Shown piece after piece: positions 44,248 to 52,792 of a stretch of DNA of 64,000 bases. Both the position numbers and the translations under genes were made by a program. A model generated the notes under the pieces. It was given only the letters and a program-made list of their open reading frames with translations. It did not search any database and was not told the DNA's origin. Source of the DNA: Actinomycetota bacterium (lineage in GTDB: Bacteria; Actinomycetota; Acidimicrobiia; Acidimicrobiales; RAAP-2); the NCBI GenBank assembly GCA_021324045.1, contig JAJPJV010000028.1, forward strand, positions 1 to 64,000, in the 5' to 3' direction. Numbering within the stretch: the first letter of the stretch is position 1; each line of letters starts with the position of its first letter.

Positions 44248-45021
44248 CTACTGCTCCGAGCCCGGCACGCCGTCACTGAAGGTGCCGTAGCCGGTGGCCT
44301 CGAGCTGGTCGGCGAGCTCGGGCCCCCCGGTTGCGACGATGCGCCCGCCGATCATCACGTGGACGACGTCGGGATGGAGCACCGACAGGAGCCTCGTGAA
44401 ATGCGTCACGGCGACCACCCCGAGGCCCCACTCGGTGGTGGCGCGCTCGAGCCTGGCGGCAACGGCGCCGAGCGCGTCGACGTCGAGGCCGGAATCGATC
44501 TCGTCGAGCACGCAGAACGGCGGCCGCAGCACGCCGAGTTGCACCATCTCGTTGCGCTTCTTCTCCCCGCCCGAGAGATCCACGTTCAAGGAGCGCTCGA
44601 GCATCCGCACGTCGAAGCCGATCGCTGCCGCCTCCGCGCGCAGGCGCGCCTCGACCGGCTCGCCGAGGGCCTCTTCGAGCATTGGGCCCAGGCGGACGCC
44701 GGGCACCTCGATGGGGTCCTGCAGCGCGAGGAACAGGCCGGCACGTGCGCGCTCCCAGCTCGGAAGGCCGACGAGCTCGTGCCCGCCGATCGTGATGCTC
44801 CCGGCGGTGACCCTCGTCCCCGGCCGACCCATGAGCGCATGGGCGAACGTGCTCTTGCCCGACCCGTTCGGGCCCATCAGGACCTGGACCTCCCCGCGAC
44901 GGACCTCGAGGTCGACCCCCTGGACCACCACCTTCCCGCGAACCTCCGCACGGAGCCCCCTGACCGAGAGGCTCGCCCCGTCGTCGTGGAGGCTCCGTTC
45001 GGGCGTTTCGAGGGCGGTCAC
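44248..45021 (-). CDS. sufC: SufC ATPase (second copy)
   Basis: A second complete SufC, 257 residues. Walker A GPNGSGKST, signature LSGGEKKRNEMVQLGVLRP, Walker B CVLDEIDSGLDVD and H-loop VVAVTHFTRLL are present. GTG 45021 overlaps the stop of the Rieske gene as GTGA. It closes the minus-strand operon sufB-X-sufD-Rieske-sufC2 and converges with sufU. Identity to the first copy appears only moderate, so this is not a recent duplication. Confidence 0.95.
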   Translation of the reverse strand: MTALETPERSLHDDGASLSVRGLRAEVRGKVVVQGVDLEVRRGEVQVLMGPNGSGKSTFAHALMGRPGTRVTAGSITIGGHELVGLPSWERARAGLFLALQDPIEVPGVRLGPMLEEALGEPVEARLRAEAAAIGFDVRMLERSLNVDLSGGEKKRNEMVQLGVLRPPFCVLDEIDSGLDVDALGAVAARLERATTEWGLGVVAVTHFTRLLSVLHPDVVHVMIGGRIVATGGPELADQLEATGYGTFSDGVPGSEQ

Positions 45022-45335
45022 GGGAGCACCACGGAGACGTTGCCGTCCTCGATGACGACGTCGTAGACGGGCACCGGCTGGGTCGCCGGCAACGAGGAGG
45101 GGGCTCCGGTGCGCAGGTCGAAGGTGCTCCCGTGGCGCGGGCACTCGATCTCGCAGGTATCGGTCCACACCTCACCCTCTGACAACGGGTAGTCCTCGTG
45201 GCTGCAACGATCGCCGATGGCAAAGAACTCGTCGCCGATCCGCACGAGGGCGATCCGAGCCCCCGCGACGTCGAAACGGCGCGCCTCGCCTGGTGACAGG
45301 TCGTCGATCGCGCACAACACCACCCGCTCACCCAT
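45018..45335 (-). CDS. Rieske-type [2Fe-2S] protein of the SUF operon
   Basis: A 105-residue Rieske ferredoxin with both ligand pairs, CSHEDYPL and CPRHGSTFD. ATG 45335 has AAGGAGG at ideal spacing; the GTG six bases upstream would touch the ribosome binding site. Similar Rieske genes sit between sufD and sufC in other actinobacteria. The role there is not proven, possibly electron supply during cluster assembly. Confidence 0.9.
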   Translation of the reverse strand: MGERVVLCAIDDLSPGEARRFDVAGARIALVRIGDEFFAIGDRCSHEDYPLSEGEVWTDTCEIECPRHGSTFDLRTGAPSSLPATQPVPVYDVVIEDGNVSVVLP

Positions 45336-45400
45336 GGGCACCTCCTTGCTGATCCGGCTGGCTGAGACCGACGACGGCCAACGCCCACCGGTTCACCGGC

Positions 45401-46726
45401 TCAGTCACAGACGTCCCCTGGCGGAGCGCTCCGTGAGGCGAGCGCTCGCACGACGCGCTCACCGATCTGCCGGCGCACCGCGGTCATCGCCTCGGGCATC
45501 GGTGAGCGATCGATGAGGTCGTCGAAGAACCCGAGCACGATGAGCCGCTCGGCTCGCTCCGGGGGAACCCCTCGCGATTCGATGTAGTAGCGCTGGTCTT
45601 CGTCGATGGGTCCGACGCTGGAAGCGTGACTGCAACGAACGTCGTTCTCCTCGATGTCGAGGTTCGGCACCGAGTCGGCGTGGGAGCGCTGGTCGAGCAC
45701 GAGGTTGTGGTTCGTCTGCATGGCATTGGACTTCGTGGCGCCATGGCGGATGCGGATCAGGCCGCTGTAGATCGATCGCGACTCCTGGGCGACCGCCCCT
45801 TTGCACAGCAGATCGCTCGTGGTCCTGGGGGCCGCGTGCTCCTGGATCGTCCGCACGTCGTGGACCTGGGTATCCGACCCGAAGTACGCGGAACGGAGCT
45901 CGGTTGCCGCGCCCTCGCCCTTGGCGGTCACGTCGCTTCGTGAGCGGTCGTAGGTGGCGCCGAGCCCGACGGTCAGGGTCCGGAGCCGACCCTCGCGCTC
46001 GACCTCCCCGCACAGCCGTGCGATGTGCCAGGTCCGGGTCCCGAGCTGCTGGACGGCGACGTAGGAGAGATCGCCCTTTTCGCCCACGCGCAGTTCGGTC
46101 ACCGGGACCACGAGGGCAACTCCGGGGTCGGAGCGTGCAACGAGCAGCTCGACGAGCCGGGCCCGAGCACCTTCGCCCACCTCCACGGTCATCCGAGGGA
46201 AGATCGCCGGGGCGCCGTCGAGGCCTTCGGGCTCGACGAGGTGCACGACCACGATCGGGGCATCCATCTGGACGCCAGCGGGAACCTCGAGCACGACGCT
46301 GCCCGGATGGAACGCGTCGTTCATGCAGACGAAGGCGTCGACGTCGGAGAGCACCGCGCCGAACGCAGGAGGGGAAGCATCGAGATCGAGGGCCGAACGG
46401 ACCACGACCGAACCGGGTGCCTCGACCCGGTCAACCCTCTGGAGCCACCCGTTGGCGGTGACCGCCACGATGCCAGGAGCAAGTTCTTCCGGCGCGATCC
46501 AGCTGGCCGAGCTTCGGCCTGATTGGATCGGCCGGTCTCGCTGCTCCTCGCCGACCGGCACGTAGCGATCCAGATCGAAGGCGTCGATGGGCGAATACCG
46601 CCAGATCTCTTCCTTCTCGCTCGGTAGTGGCATGGCCGCCAGGGCCTCCGCGGCCTCGCGATGGCGCCGGCGGAGCCAGTCGGGCCCGCCGAGACGGGCG
46701 GCGGCGTCAACGGTGAAGCGGTGCAG
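45401..46726 (-). CDS. sufD: SufD scaffold subunit
   Basis: Partner of SufB in the SufBC2D scaffold, about 441 residues from the proposed start. It has SEKEEIWRYSPIDAFDLDRY, the beta-helix core (MTVEVGEGARARLVE) and the C-terminal SDLLCKGAV, IYSGLIRIRHGATKSNAMQTNHNLVLD when joined, DDVRCSHASSVG analogue NDVRCSHASSVGPID, and YYIESRGV. The frame opens at ATG 46867, but that start would overlap the upstream gene by about 95 bases. The only in-frame candidate with a ribosome binding site (GAGGAG, seven-base spacing) is a CTG at 46726, so a CTG start is proposed. Confidence 0.9.
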   Translation of the reverse strand: MHRFTVDAAARLGGPDWLRRRHREAAEALAAMPLPSEKEEIWRYSPIDAFDLDRYVPVGEEQRDRPIQSGRSSASWIAPEELAPGIVAVTANGWLQRVDRVEAPGSVVVRSALDLDASPPAFGAVLSDVDAFVCMNDAFHPGSVVLEVPAGVQMDAPIVVVHLVEPEGLDGAPAIFPRMTVEVGEGARARLVELLVARSDPGVALVVPVTELRVGEKGDLSYVAVQQLGTRTWHIARLCGEVEREGRLRTLTVGLGATYDRSRSDVTAKGEGAATELRSAYFGSDTQVHDVRTIQEHAAPRTTSDLLCKGAVAQESRSIYSGLIRIRHGATKSNAMQTNHNLVLDQRSHADSVPNLDIEENDVRCSHASSVGPIDEDQRYYIESRGVPPERAERLIVLGFFDDLIDRSPMPEAMTAVRRQIGERVVRALASRSAPPGDVCD

Positions 46727-46772
46727 TTGGGGTCTCCTCGGTTGGCAATTCGGAAGAGGGCAGGGATGCGGC

Positions 46773-47132
46773 TCAGCGACGCCAGCGCCACCAACGACGC
46801 CCGCGATTTCCCGGCGGGCCGAGCTCTTGGCGCTGGGCCTTGCGGTCCTCGGCGCGCACTTCGGCAAGGACCTCTGGGGCCACCTCGTTGACGATCAGCT
46901 CCGCCTGGCCGAGCACCGTGGCGATCCCGCCGGCGACGTCGGGGACGTCCTCGAGGGGAGGTTCGACAAGACTGCCTCGAACCCAGCCGGCGTCGGCGAG
47001 GCGTCGCTCGTATGCCGGGCAGTTCTCGGGGCAGCGCCACGGGGCTTCGGGCGCGAGATCCAAGACGCAGAACCGCGCCACCTCACCGGAGGCGTAGGTG
47101 CGGCTCTGGAAGTGCTTGCACTCCTCCCGCAT
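46773..47132 (-). CDS. Cysteine-containing conserved protein between sufB and sufD
   Basis: A 119-residue protein starting MREECKHFQSRTYASGEVARF, with GGAG seven bases before ATG 47132. Four cysteines form C-x16-C-x11-C-x3-C in the N-terminal half (CKHF, FCVLDLAPEAPWRCPENC), a possible metal or cluster site. An acidic helix and a basic Trp/Arg-rich tail follow. Similar uncharacterised proteins occur in SUF operons of related actinobacteria, to my recollection. The operon position suggests a helper in cluster assembly; no function is established. Confidence 0.75.
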   Translation of the reverse strand: MREECKHFQSRTYASGEVARFCVLDLAPEAPWRCPENCPAYERRLADAGWVRGSLVEPPLEDVPDVAGGIATVLGQAELIVNEVAPEVLAEVRAEDRKAQRQELGPPGNRGRRWWRWRR

Positions 47133-47204
47133 CGGCACTACTCCATCGTGTCACCCGTGAACCGGCCGGTTCACCGTTTTTTCGTCCCGGTTCGTCGTCC
47201 CGGC

Positions 47205-50200
47205 TCAGCCGACTGACCCCTCCATCTGGAGCTCGATCAGCCGGCTCCATTCGACCGCGTACTCCATGGGCAACGTGCGCGTCACCGGCTCGATGAAGCC
47301 GTTCACGATCATGCCCATGGCCTGGCTCTCCGAGAGGCCTCGGCTCATCAGGTAGAAGAGCTGATCCTCCCCGATCTTCGAGACCGTCGCCTCGTGGCCG
47401 ATGCTGGCGTCTCGCTCCCCGACCTCCATGTAGGGCTTGGTCTCCGAGATGGACACATCGTCGAGGAGCAGGGCATCGCAACGCACGAACGCCTTGGCGT
47501 TCTTGGCGCCTTCGTCCACGTGCACCTTCCCGCGATAGGTCGTCCGGCCTCCGTCCTTGGAGATCGACTTGGACACGATCGTCGAGGTGGTCTCGGGTGC
47601 GACGTGGAACATCTTCGCCCCTGCGTCTTGGTGTTGGCCCACGCCGGCGTACGCGACCGAGAGGACCTCGCCGGAAGCCTTCGGCCCGACGAGGTAGACC
47701 GACGGGTACTTCATGGTCAGACGGCTGTTGTGGACGATGAAGCCCTCGCTCACGAAGTTCCCGGTCCCCTCCACCTCGATGTCCCAGGTCGGCGCATGGA
47801 CGAGCGGGCGTTCGATCTCCACGTCGTGGACCTCGACCAAGCTCCCCGGCGCGGCCGTCGAACCGCTGTCCTGGGACGCCGGTGCCTGCAGCGCCTGGCG
47901 CAGCGCTTCGCTCACCTCGGCAACGAGCCGCCAGTCGGCGCGAACCTCGAGCCGATGAGGCTCTCCGCACGCCCGCGGCTCGATGCGCTCGGCCGGGTCC
48001 GTGGAAACCGGCCCCGTGGTGAGGCGCGCCGGGATCCCCAGCGAGGTGAGCACCCGAGCGAGGTCTTCCAGCAGTGGCCGATGCGCTGAAGCGATCGAGA
48101 AGCCCGACCCGCCGCTCGACACGGCGCCCGCGGCGTCCAAGAACCCAGCGACGAACCCGATGCGTTGGTCCTCGGGGACGTCGAGCACCCATGCCGGCAA
48201 GCCCTTGTCGGCTGCAGGGCCGCTGAAGCCGTTCGCTTCGAGCGCTTCGGCGAGCTCGACGTCCGACCAGCGCAGCGAATTGGGGCCTTCCGCTGGCTCG
48301 ACCTCGGGCACGAGCCGTCCCATGACACTGACCAGACGCGCCGTCGCCGGGCTGTCCGGCGAGACCGAGAACGTCACCCCTTGGGCTCCGGAACCCACCC
48401 GGGCCGGGCGGCGGTCGATGGAGCCGGCACTGGCGAAGACCCCGAAGAGCCACATGAGCTCCTTGGTGGTCTCTCCGATCGAGGCGAGCGATCCCTGGGA
48501 CCCGGCTGTGTCCATCCGCGCGGTCCCGCGCTCCAGCTTGTGGGGATGACCATAGTCGAGGGAGGAAACCGGGATGACCGCCCTTTGCAGCTGGTCCGCT
48601 CGGACGTAGGCGAGCTCCGGACCGCCGCGCTCCCCCGATCGCTGCGAGCGCTGGGACAAGGAGAGGAAGGGATGGTGGTCGGTGACGCGAAGGCGCCGCT
48701 CCCCGCAGCGCACGACGCGGACCGCTTGGTAGCCGGAGAAGCGCTTCGCCGTCACGGTCCGAAAGACCAGCTGCCCCGCGCGCTCGTCGTAGGAGAGCAC
48801 CTGGTCTCCAGGCGACACCAGTTCGATCGGCTTCGTCCCTCCCGGAGTCGTCACCACCGAACCCTGCGCGAGGCAGCCGATGTTCCCGTCGATCCACTCG
48901 ACGTGCGCCTCGGCCTCGGCACGGGCACGCTTGGTGACCAGGTTGTAGACGTTGGTGGACCAGTTCTGGATGGTCGTGTAGGTGATCCGGCTCCCCGGCA
49001 ACGCGACGAGCTCGACCACGGCGGAATGCAGCGAGTCCGTCGAGTACACCGGTGCCGAGCACCCCTCGACGTAGTGCACCTGCGCGCCCTCGTCGGCGAT
49101 GATGAGCGTCCGCTCGAACTGGCCCATGTTCTCGGCGTTGATCCGGAAGTAGGCCTGCAACGGCATGTCCACCTTGACCCCTGGTGGCACGTAGATGAAC
49201 GACCCGCCGGACCACACGGCGGAGTTGAGTGCCGCGAACTTGTTGTCCCCGGGCGGGATCACGGTCCCGAACCACCGACGAACGATGTCGGGGTACTCCC
49301 GCACCGCGGTGTCCATGTCGCAGAAGAGCACCCCTTGGGCCTCGAGGTCCAGGCGGTTGCGATGGAAGACGACCTCGGAGTTGTGCACGACGAAGCCCTC
49401 GGCAACGAAGTTGTGATGACCCGCGACCGAGAGGTCGTAGACGGGCTCCGTGCCCACCGGCTCGATGGCGTCGACCCGGACGAAGCCCACCATGGCGTTG
49501 CGCGGCGCTCGGGGATCGCTCGAACCGCCGAGCTCGCGACGACGGTCCGTGGCCGCACGGCGACGGGCAGAACGAGCCGGGATCCGGCCGGAGGCGCCCA
49601 GGAGCTCATCGAGCGTGGCCCAGCTGGTCCGGGATCGCGGAGGGCCGCCTGCAAGGGATGGCCGAGCGTCGATCCCGCAAAGGGCGAGCAACTCCTCCAG
49701 GTCGTCGACGAGCAGCTCGCTCGGGCGCCGAGGGCACGGACCGAGGGCACCGGGGTTGCTCGCGTCGAGCACGCCGGCGAGGAACGCGAGCCGCTGCGAA
49801 CGAGGAAGCGCGTACAGCCACGCCGGCACTCGGCGCGCCTCGGCCGGGGCGCCGAAGCCGTTGAGCTCCAGAAGCGCTGACAGCGCGCTGGCCCCTCGGG
49901 CAACCAGGCCCAGACCATCGGCAGCGGCCACGAACTCAACCCCGAGCTGCTCACGCCCGACCCTGCACACCTCCGCTGCCAACGCGGCGTCGCTGCGATC
50001 GAGCCGAAGGTGCACGGCGAGCGACCCGCCCAGGCCTTCGACGTGCCCACTGGCGGTGTAGAGGCCCAGCCACCAGCAGAGGTCGTCGTTCGTCGTGCGC
50101 ACCCCGCCGTCGGGTGTCACCAGCGCGAACGGTTCGCCGAAATCCGGCACGTCGGTAGCGACCGCAACCAGGTCCCCCACCCGAAGCTCCTCGAGGGGGA

Positions 50201-50831
50201 CCCAACGCGGGACGGCGCAGCGACCCGGTTCCCTCCTGCGGACCAGGAAGGGATGGTTCGCCGAGGCGGCGATGCTCCGGCCTCCGGCACGGACCTCGTA
50301 GACCTCCTTCTCCCCCGATTGGCCGCTGGCGAGCACCCTGGCCTCGACAAGGCGCTCAGTGGCGAAGTCGAGGGCGAACACGACGTCGCCGGGGACGAGC
50401 TCTTTGATCGCGCGCATCCCCCGGGTCGTCCACACCTGGGTCGAGCCACGCAGGCACTCGTACTGCGCGGTGACGCCGGCCAGGTACTTGCGCTCGGCCT
50501 CGGGGATGCCCAACCGTTCATAGGTGTTCTTGATGGCTTCGGGCAGGTCTGCCCAATCCTTGACCTGGCTCTCCGTCGGCTTGACGTAGTAGTAGATGTC
50601 GTCGAAGTCCAGGTCGGGCATGTTGACGGCGAACCACTCGGCCATGGGCTTGCGCTCGAAGCGCTTGAGCGATTTCAGCCGGAAGTCCCGCATCCACTCG
50701 GGCTCCCCCTTGATGGACGACATCTCCCGGACGATGTCCTCGCTCAACCCCTTCTTGGGCTTGAACACGTAATCCTCGGCGTCGCTCCATCCCAGCTGGT
50801 AACGGCCGAGATCGAGGTCAACGTTGGCCAT
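47205..50831 (-). CDS. sufB: SufB scaffold subunit precursor containing two inteins
   Basis: Central subunit of the SufBC2D scaffold, encoded as a 1208-residue precursor. Removing residues 126-484 and 653-1035 leaves a 466-residue SufB, the normal length. Extein joints read TAQYE|SEVVFHRN and DGNIG|SRLTMKYP, both conserved SufB segments. Exteins carry YVPPGVKVDMPLQAYFRIN, IADEGAQVHYVEGCSAP, RGKVHVDEGAKNAKAFVRCD when joined, and ERDASIGHEATVSKIGEDQ. ATG 50831 follows a CAGGAGG site. First gene of the minus-strand SUF operon; activity needs both splicing events. Confidence 0.95.
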   Translation of the reverse strand: MANVDLDLGRYQLGWSDAEDYVFKPKKGLSEDIVREMSSIKGEPEWMRDFRLKSLKRFERKPMAEWFAVNMPDLDFDDIYYYVKPTESQVKDWADLPEAIKNTYERLGIPEAERKYLAGVTAQYECLRGSTQVWTTRGMRAIKELVPGDVVFALDFATERLVEARVLASGQSGEKEVYEVRAGGRSIAASANHPFLVRRREPGRCAVPRWVPLEELRVGDLVAVATDVPDFGEPFALVTPDGGVRTTNDDLCWWLGLYTASGHVEGLGGSLAVHLRLDRSDAALAAEVCRVGREQLGVEFVAAADGLGLVARGASALSALLELNGFGAPAEARRVPAWLYALPRSQRLAFLAGVLDASNPGALGPCPRRPSELLVDDLEELLALCGIDARPSLAGGPPRSRTSWATLDELLGASGRIPARSARRRAATDRRRELGGSSDPRAPRNAMVGFVRVDAIEPVGTEPVYDLSVAGHHNFVAEGFVVHNSEVVFHRNRLDLEAQGVLFCDMDTAVREYPDIVRRWFGTVIPPGDNKFAALNSAVWSGGSFIYVPPGVKVDMPLQAYFRINAENMGQFERTLIIADEGAQVHYVEGCSAPVYSTDSLHSAVVELVALPGSRITYTTIQNWSTNVYNLVTKRARAEAEAHVEWIDGNIGCLAQGSVVTTPGGTKPIELVSPGDQVLSYDERAGQLVFRTVTAKRFSGYQAVRVVRCGERRLRVTDHHPFLSLSQRSQRSGERGGPELAYVRADQLQRAVIPVSSLDYGHPHKLERGTARMDTAGSQGSLASIGETTKELMWLFGVFASAGSIDRRPARVGSGAQGVTFSVSPDSPATARLVSVMGRLVPEVEPAEGPNSLRWSDVELAEALEANGFSGPAADKGLPAWVLDVPEDQRIGFVAGFLDAAGAVSSGGSGFSIASAHRPLLEDLARVLTSLGIPARLTTGPVSTDPAERIEPRACGEPHRLEVRADWRLVAEVSEALRQALQAPASQDSGSTAAPGSLVEVHDVEIERPLVHAPTWDIEVEGTGNFVSEGFIVHNSRLTMKYPSVYLVGPKASGEVLSVAYAGVGQHQDAGAKMFHVAPETTSTIVSKSISKDGGRTTYRGKVHVDEGAKNAKAFVRCDALLLDDVSISETKPYMEVGERDASIGHEATVSKIGEDQLFYLMSRGLSESQAMGMIVNGFIEPVTRTLPMEYAVEWSRLIELQMEGSVG
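47727..48875 (-). mobile_element. SufB intein 2 (383 residues, DGNIG/S insertion site)
   Basis: The intein runs from Cys1 (CLAQGSVVTT) to His382-Asn383 (FVSEGFIVHN), followed by Ser. The site, after DGNIG, is the one used by the mycobacterial SufB intein. Block B is TDHHPF (65-70) and block F is PTWDIEVEGTGNF. The endonuclease motifs are WLFGVFASAG (142-151), with Ala150, and VAGFLDAAG (242-250), with Ala249, in place of the catalytic aspartates. This predicts a splicing-competent but endonuclease-dead intein. Confidence 0.9.
49380..50456 (-). mobile_element. SufB intein 1 (359 residues, GAQYE/S insertion site)
   Basis: The intein runs from Cys1 (CLRGSTQVWTT) to His358-Asn359 (FVAEGFVVHN) and is followed by Ser of the extein. 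Block A is present, as are block B with N67-H68 in AASANHPF and blocks F/G (VYDLSVAGHHNF). A LAGLIDADG-type endonuclease domain remains between them, but both catalytic positions are changed: WLGLYTASG (129-137) has Ser136, and LAGVLDASN (226-234) has Ser233, where Asp is expected. Splicing residues look intact, so splicing is predicted and homing is not. Confidence 0.9.
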
Positions 50832-50841
50832 CAGGCCTCCT

Positions 50842-50896
50842 GGCTGGAATTCAGGGGGCGGGTGCCCCTCGGCTGGAATTCTCCCTATCTCGATAG
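50842..50896 (-). promoter_or_regulatory. Repeat-containing region upstream of sufB
   Basis: GGCTGGAATTC occurs twice in direct orientation (50842-50852 and 50871-50881), 29 bases apart, with a small GGGC/GCCC hairpin between. Next to it is the inverted repeat CTATC-TC-GATAG (50885-50896). The region sits just upstream of the sufB ribosome binding site and could bind a regulator such as a SufR-like protein, which is not encoded nearby. Confidence 0.4.
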
Positions 50897-51016
50897 TAAC
50901 AACTCGCCGAGCACCTGGGATCGGTCCATCGACGTCGGATCAGCGCGCCAGAGGGCGAGGACCAACGAATTCCGAGCCGAGCCCGAGGTCTCGATCGGCG
51001 CCACGTCCGAGGACGC

Positions 51017-52168
51017 TCAGGTCCCCGACGGCGTCGTCGTCGACGTGGACCCGGCGCCGGCCGAACCTGGAGCGGAGAAGGTGAGCGTCAAGACGCTGGA
51101 GCCGTTCGAGGGCAGCGACACCGGCCGGCTGTCGACCTGGATCGACACGTGGGTCGGGGCCCCGAGCACGACCTGGGCGCTGCCGGTGATGGTCGACGTC
51201 GACAAGGTCTGACCCGCCTTGACGGTCTGGGCGAAGGGGACCTGGCCGTTGGACTCCTCGGTCACCTGAACCCAGCAGTTCCCGTTCGTGGCGGTGAAGC
51301 TGAGGCTGTACGACGAGCTCGGAAGGTCGTAGACCGCCCCTGATGCCGTCGAGGACACCGGGGAGATCGTCGAGGGCAACGTGGTCGTCGTCGACGACGG
51401 GCTCGACCCAGCACCCGAAGCATGGTGGGTGCCCTGCCGTCGACTGGGCGCGCTCGCCGTCGTCCCGGCCCGGTGCTTCGTCCCGGTGCTCCCCGTCGTC
51501 CCGGCCGTCTGCCTCGCCGTGGACTTGGAGCTGCTGTGGAGGTGGGACCCGGCGATCGCCAGCACCACGACGACCACGATCACGATGACCGCGGCGAGCG
51601 CCGGCCCGCCGAGCCGCCTCGGCGGACGGTTCATCGCCGACATCGCCGAATCCCTGCGGTGCCGCTGCCGGCCTCCCCGGTGGTGCTGGCGCTCCTGGCG
51701 GGTGCCCAAGTCCCGGCGATCGTCCTCGAAGACCAAGCGGCGGGGCCCTCCAGCCGCTGGAGGACCACCGATCCGCAGCGTTTGACGGTCGTCGCCCTCG
51801 GGACCGAGCGGGTCGTGCGCTTCCTCGTCGGAAGCCGACCGGGTCGAGCTGGCACCGATCACCCGCACCGAGGACGACCGGGAGCGAACCTCTTGGAGCG
51901 TGTGGAGGGCCTGGCGGTAGCCGTCGACCGAGTGCAGCTCGTCGCTCCCCTGCCGTCGGAAGAGCCAGAGGCCTCCGAGCACGACGGCCGCGATCAGGAG
52001 GACGATGATGACGACGACCATCGCACCATTCAACCAAACCGCCGCCTGGACGCGACCTCGGGAAGCACCGGGGTCGCTCCGAGAGGAGGCGTCGGGCCGG
52101 GTCCCGGTGCCGGGGAGGTCGCCGGAGCGCTCCGGTCCCGGGGACGGACCTCGGTCGAGGAGGGCCAT
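51017..52168 (-). CDS. Two-helix membrane protein with RodZ-like C-terminal domain (DUF4115)
   Basis: A 383-residue protein. The first membrane helix is at 49-70 (VVVIIVLLIAAVVLGGLWLF), followed by a conserved actinobacterial SVDGYRQALHTLQEVR segment. A second helix (ALAAVIVIVVVVVLAIAG) follows MNRPPRRLGGP. A Ser/Thr-rich stalk leads to a DUF4115-like domain (NCWVQVTEESNG, VVLGAPTHVSIQVD) similar to the RodZ tail. The start is uncertain; ATG 52021, immediately at the first helix, is equally plausible. Role perhaps in cell envelope or shape, by analogy only. Confidence 0.65.
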   Translation of the reverse strand: MALLDRGPSPGPERSGDLPGTGTRPDASSRSDPGASRGRVQAAVWLNGAMVVVIIVLLIAAVVLGGLWLFRRQGSDELHSVDGYRQALHTLQEVRSRSSSVRVIGASSTRSASDEEAHDPLGPEGDDRQTLRIGGPPAAGGPRRLVFEDDRRDLGTRQERQHHRGGRQRHRRDSAMSAMNRPPRRLGGPALAAVIVIVVVVVLAIAGSHLHSSSKSTARQTAGTTGSTGTKHRAGTTASAPSRRQGTHHASGAGSSPSSTTTTLPSTISPVSSTASGAVYDLPSSSYSLSFTATNGNCWVQVTEESNGQVPFAQTVKAGQTLSTSTITGSAQVVLGAPTHVSIQVDSRPVSLPSNGSSVLTLTFSAPGSAGAGSTSTTTPSGT

Positions 52169-52228
52169 GAACCCGCCGTCAGGGAAGATGGCAGCGAGCG
52201 AGACGCGACGTCAGGCAGCGGGGACATC

Positions 52229-52768
52229 TCAGGCCAAGGGGAGGAGCTCGGGCGCGATCGCCGCCAAGGGGGGGTTGGCCCGGTCGCGCGCGGAAACGAT
52301 CGGGTCCGCGACGCCCCAGTCGATCCCCAGGGTCGGGTCGTCCCAGGCGACGCCCAGCTCGTCCTGGGGGTCGTAGTACCGATCGACCAGGTACCACAGC
52401 AAGAGATCCGATCGCGCGGCGAAGCCGTGGGCGACACCGGGAGGGATGTACAGGCCACGGTCCTGATCCCCGGTCAGCTCCAGCACCAACGTGGCGCCAG
52501 CCGTCGGGGCGCCACGGCGGAGGTCGTGGAGCACGACCCGCGCTGTTCCTCGGAGCACGTACCAGTAGTCGGCCTGGTGCAGGTGATAGTGGAGGCCGAC
52601 GACCGAGCCGGCGACCTTCTCCGAGCGGTTCGCCTGGAGCATCTCACGGCTCCCGGGGATCCACTCCCGTCGATAGGCCTCGACGAAGCGCCCACGGCTG
52701 TCGCCGTGGGGATCTGGGTCCACGATCACCACGCCTTCGATCTCCTTGGACGGACGAATGGAGGCCAT
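52229..52768 (-). CDS. dTDP-4-dehydrorhamnose 3,5-epimerase-like cupin
   Basis: A 179-residue RmlC-family protein. It has FVEAYRREW, VVGLHYHLHQADYWYVLRG, LRRGAPTAG, IPPGVAHGFAARSD and YYDPQDELGVAWDDPTLGIDWG. The catalytic histidine in GLHYH and the later tyrosine are present. The lysine of the usual QxKLVxVxxG is replaced (ADYWYVLRG), so it may act on another sugar nucleotide or be non-epimerising. No other rhamnose genes are in the window. Confidence 0.82.
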   Translation of the reverse strand: MASIRPSKEIEGVVIVDPDPHGDSRGRFVEAYRREWIPGSREMLQANRSEKVAGSVVGLHYHLHQADYWYVLRGTARVVLHDLRRGAPTAGATLVLELTGDQDRGLYIPPGVAHGFAARSDLLLWYLVDRYYDPQDELGVAWDDPTLGIDWGVADPIVSARDRANPPLAAIAPELLPLA

Positions 52769-52792
52769 GGCCAGCGGGGACGGCGTCGGGAA

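Noticed and set aside
51017-52168. Possible accidental fusion of two membrane-protein genes
   Set aside because: The two-helix layout with MNRPPRRLGGP before the second helix resembles single proteins in related actinobacteria, so one gene is more likely.
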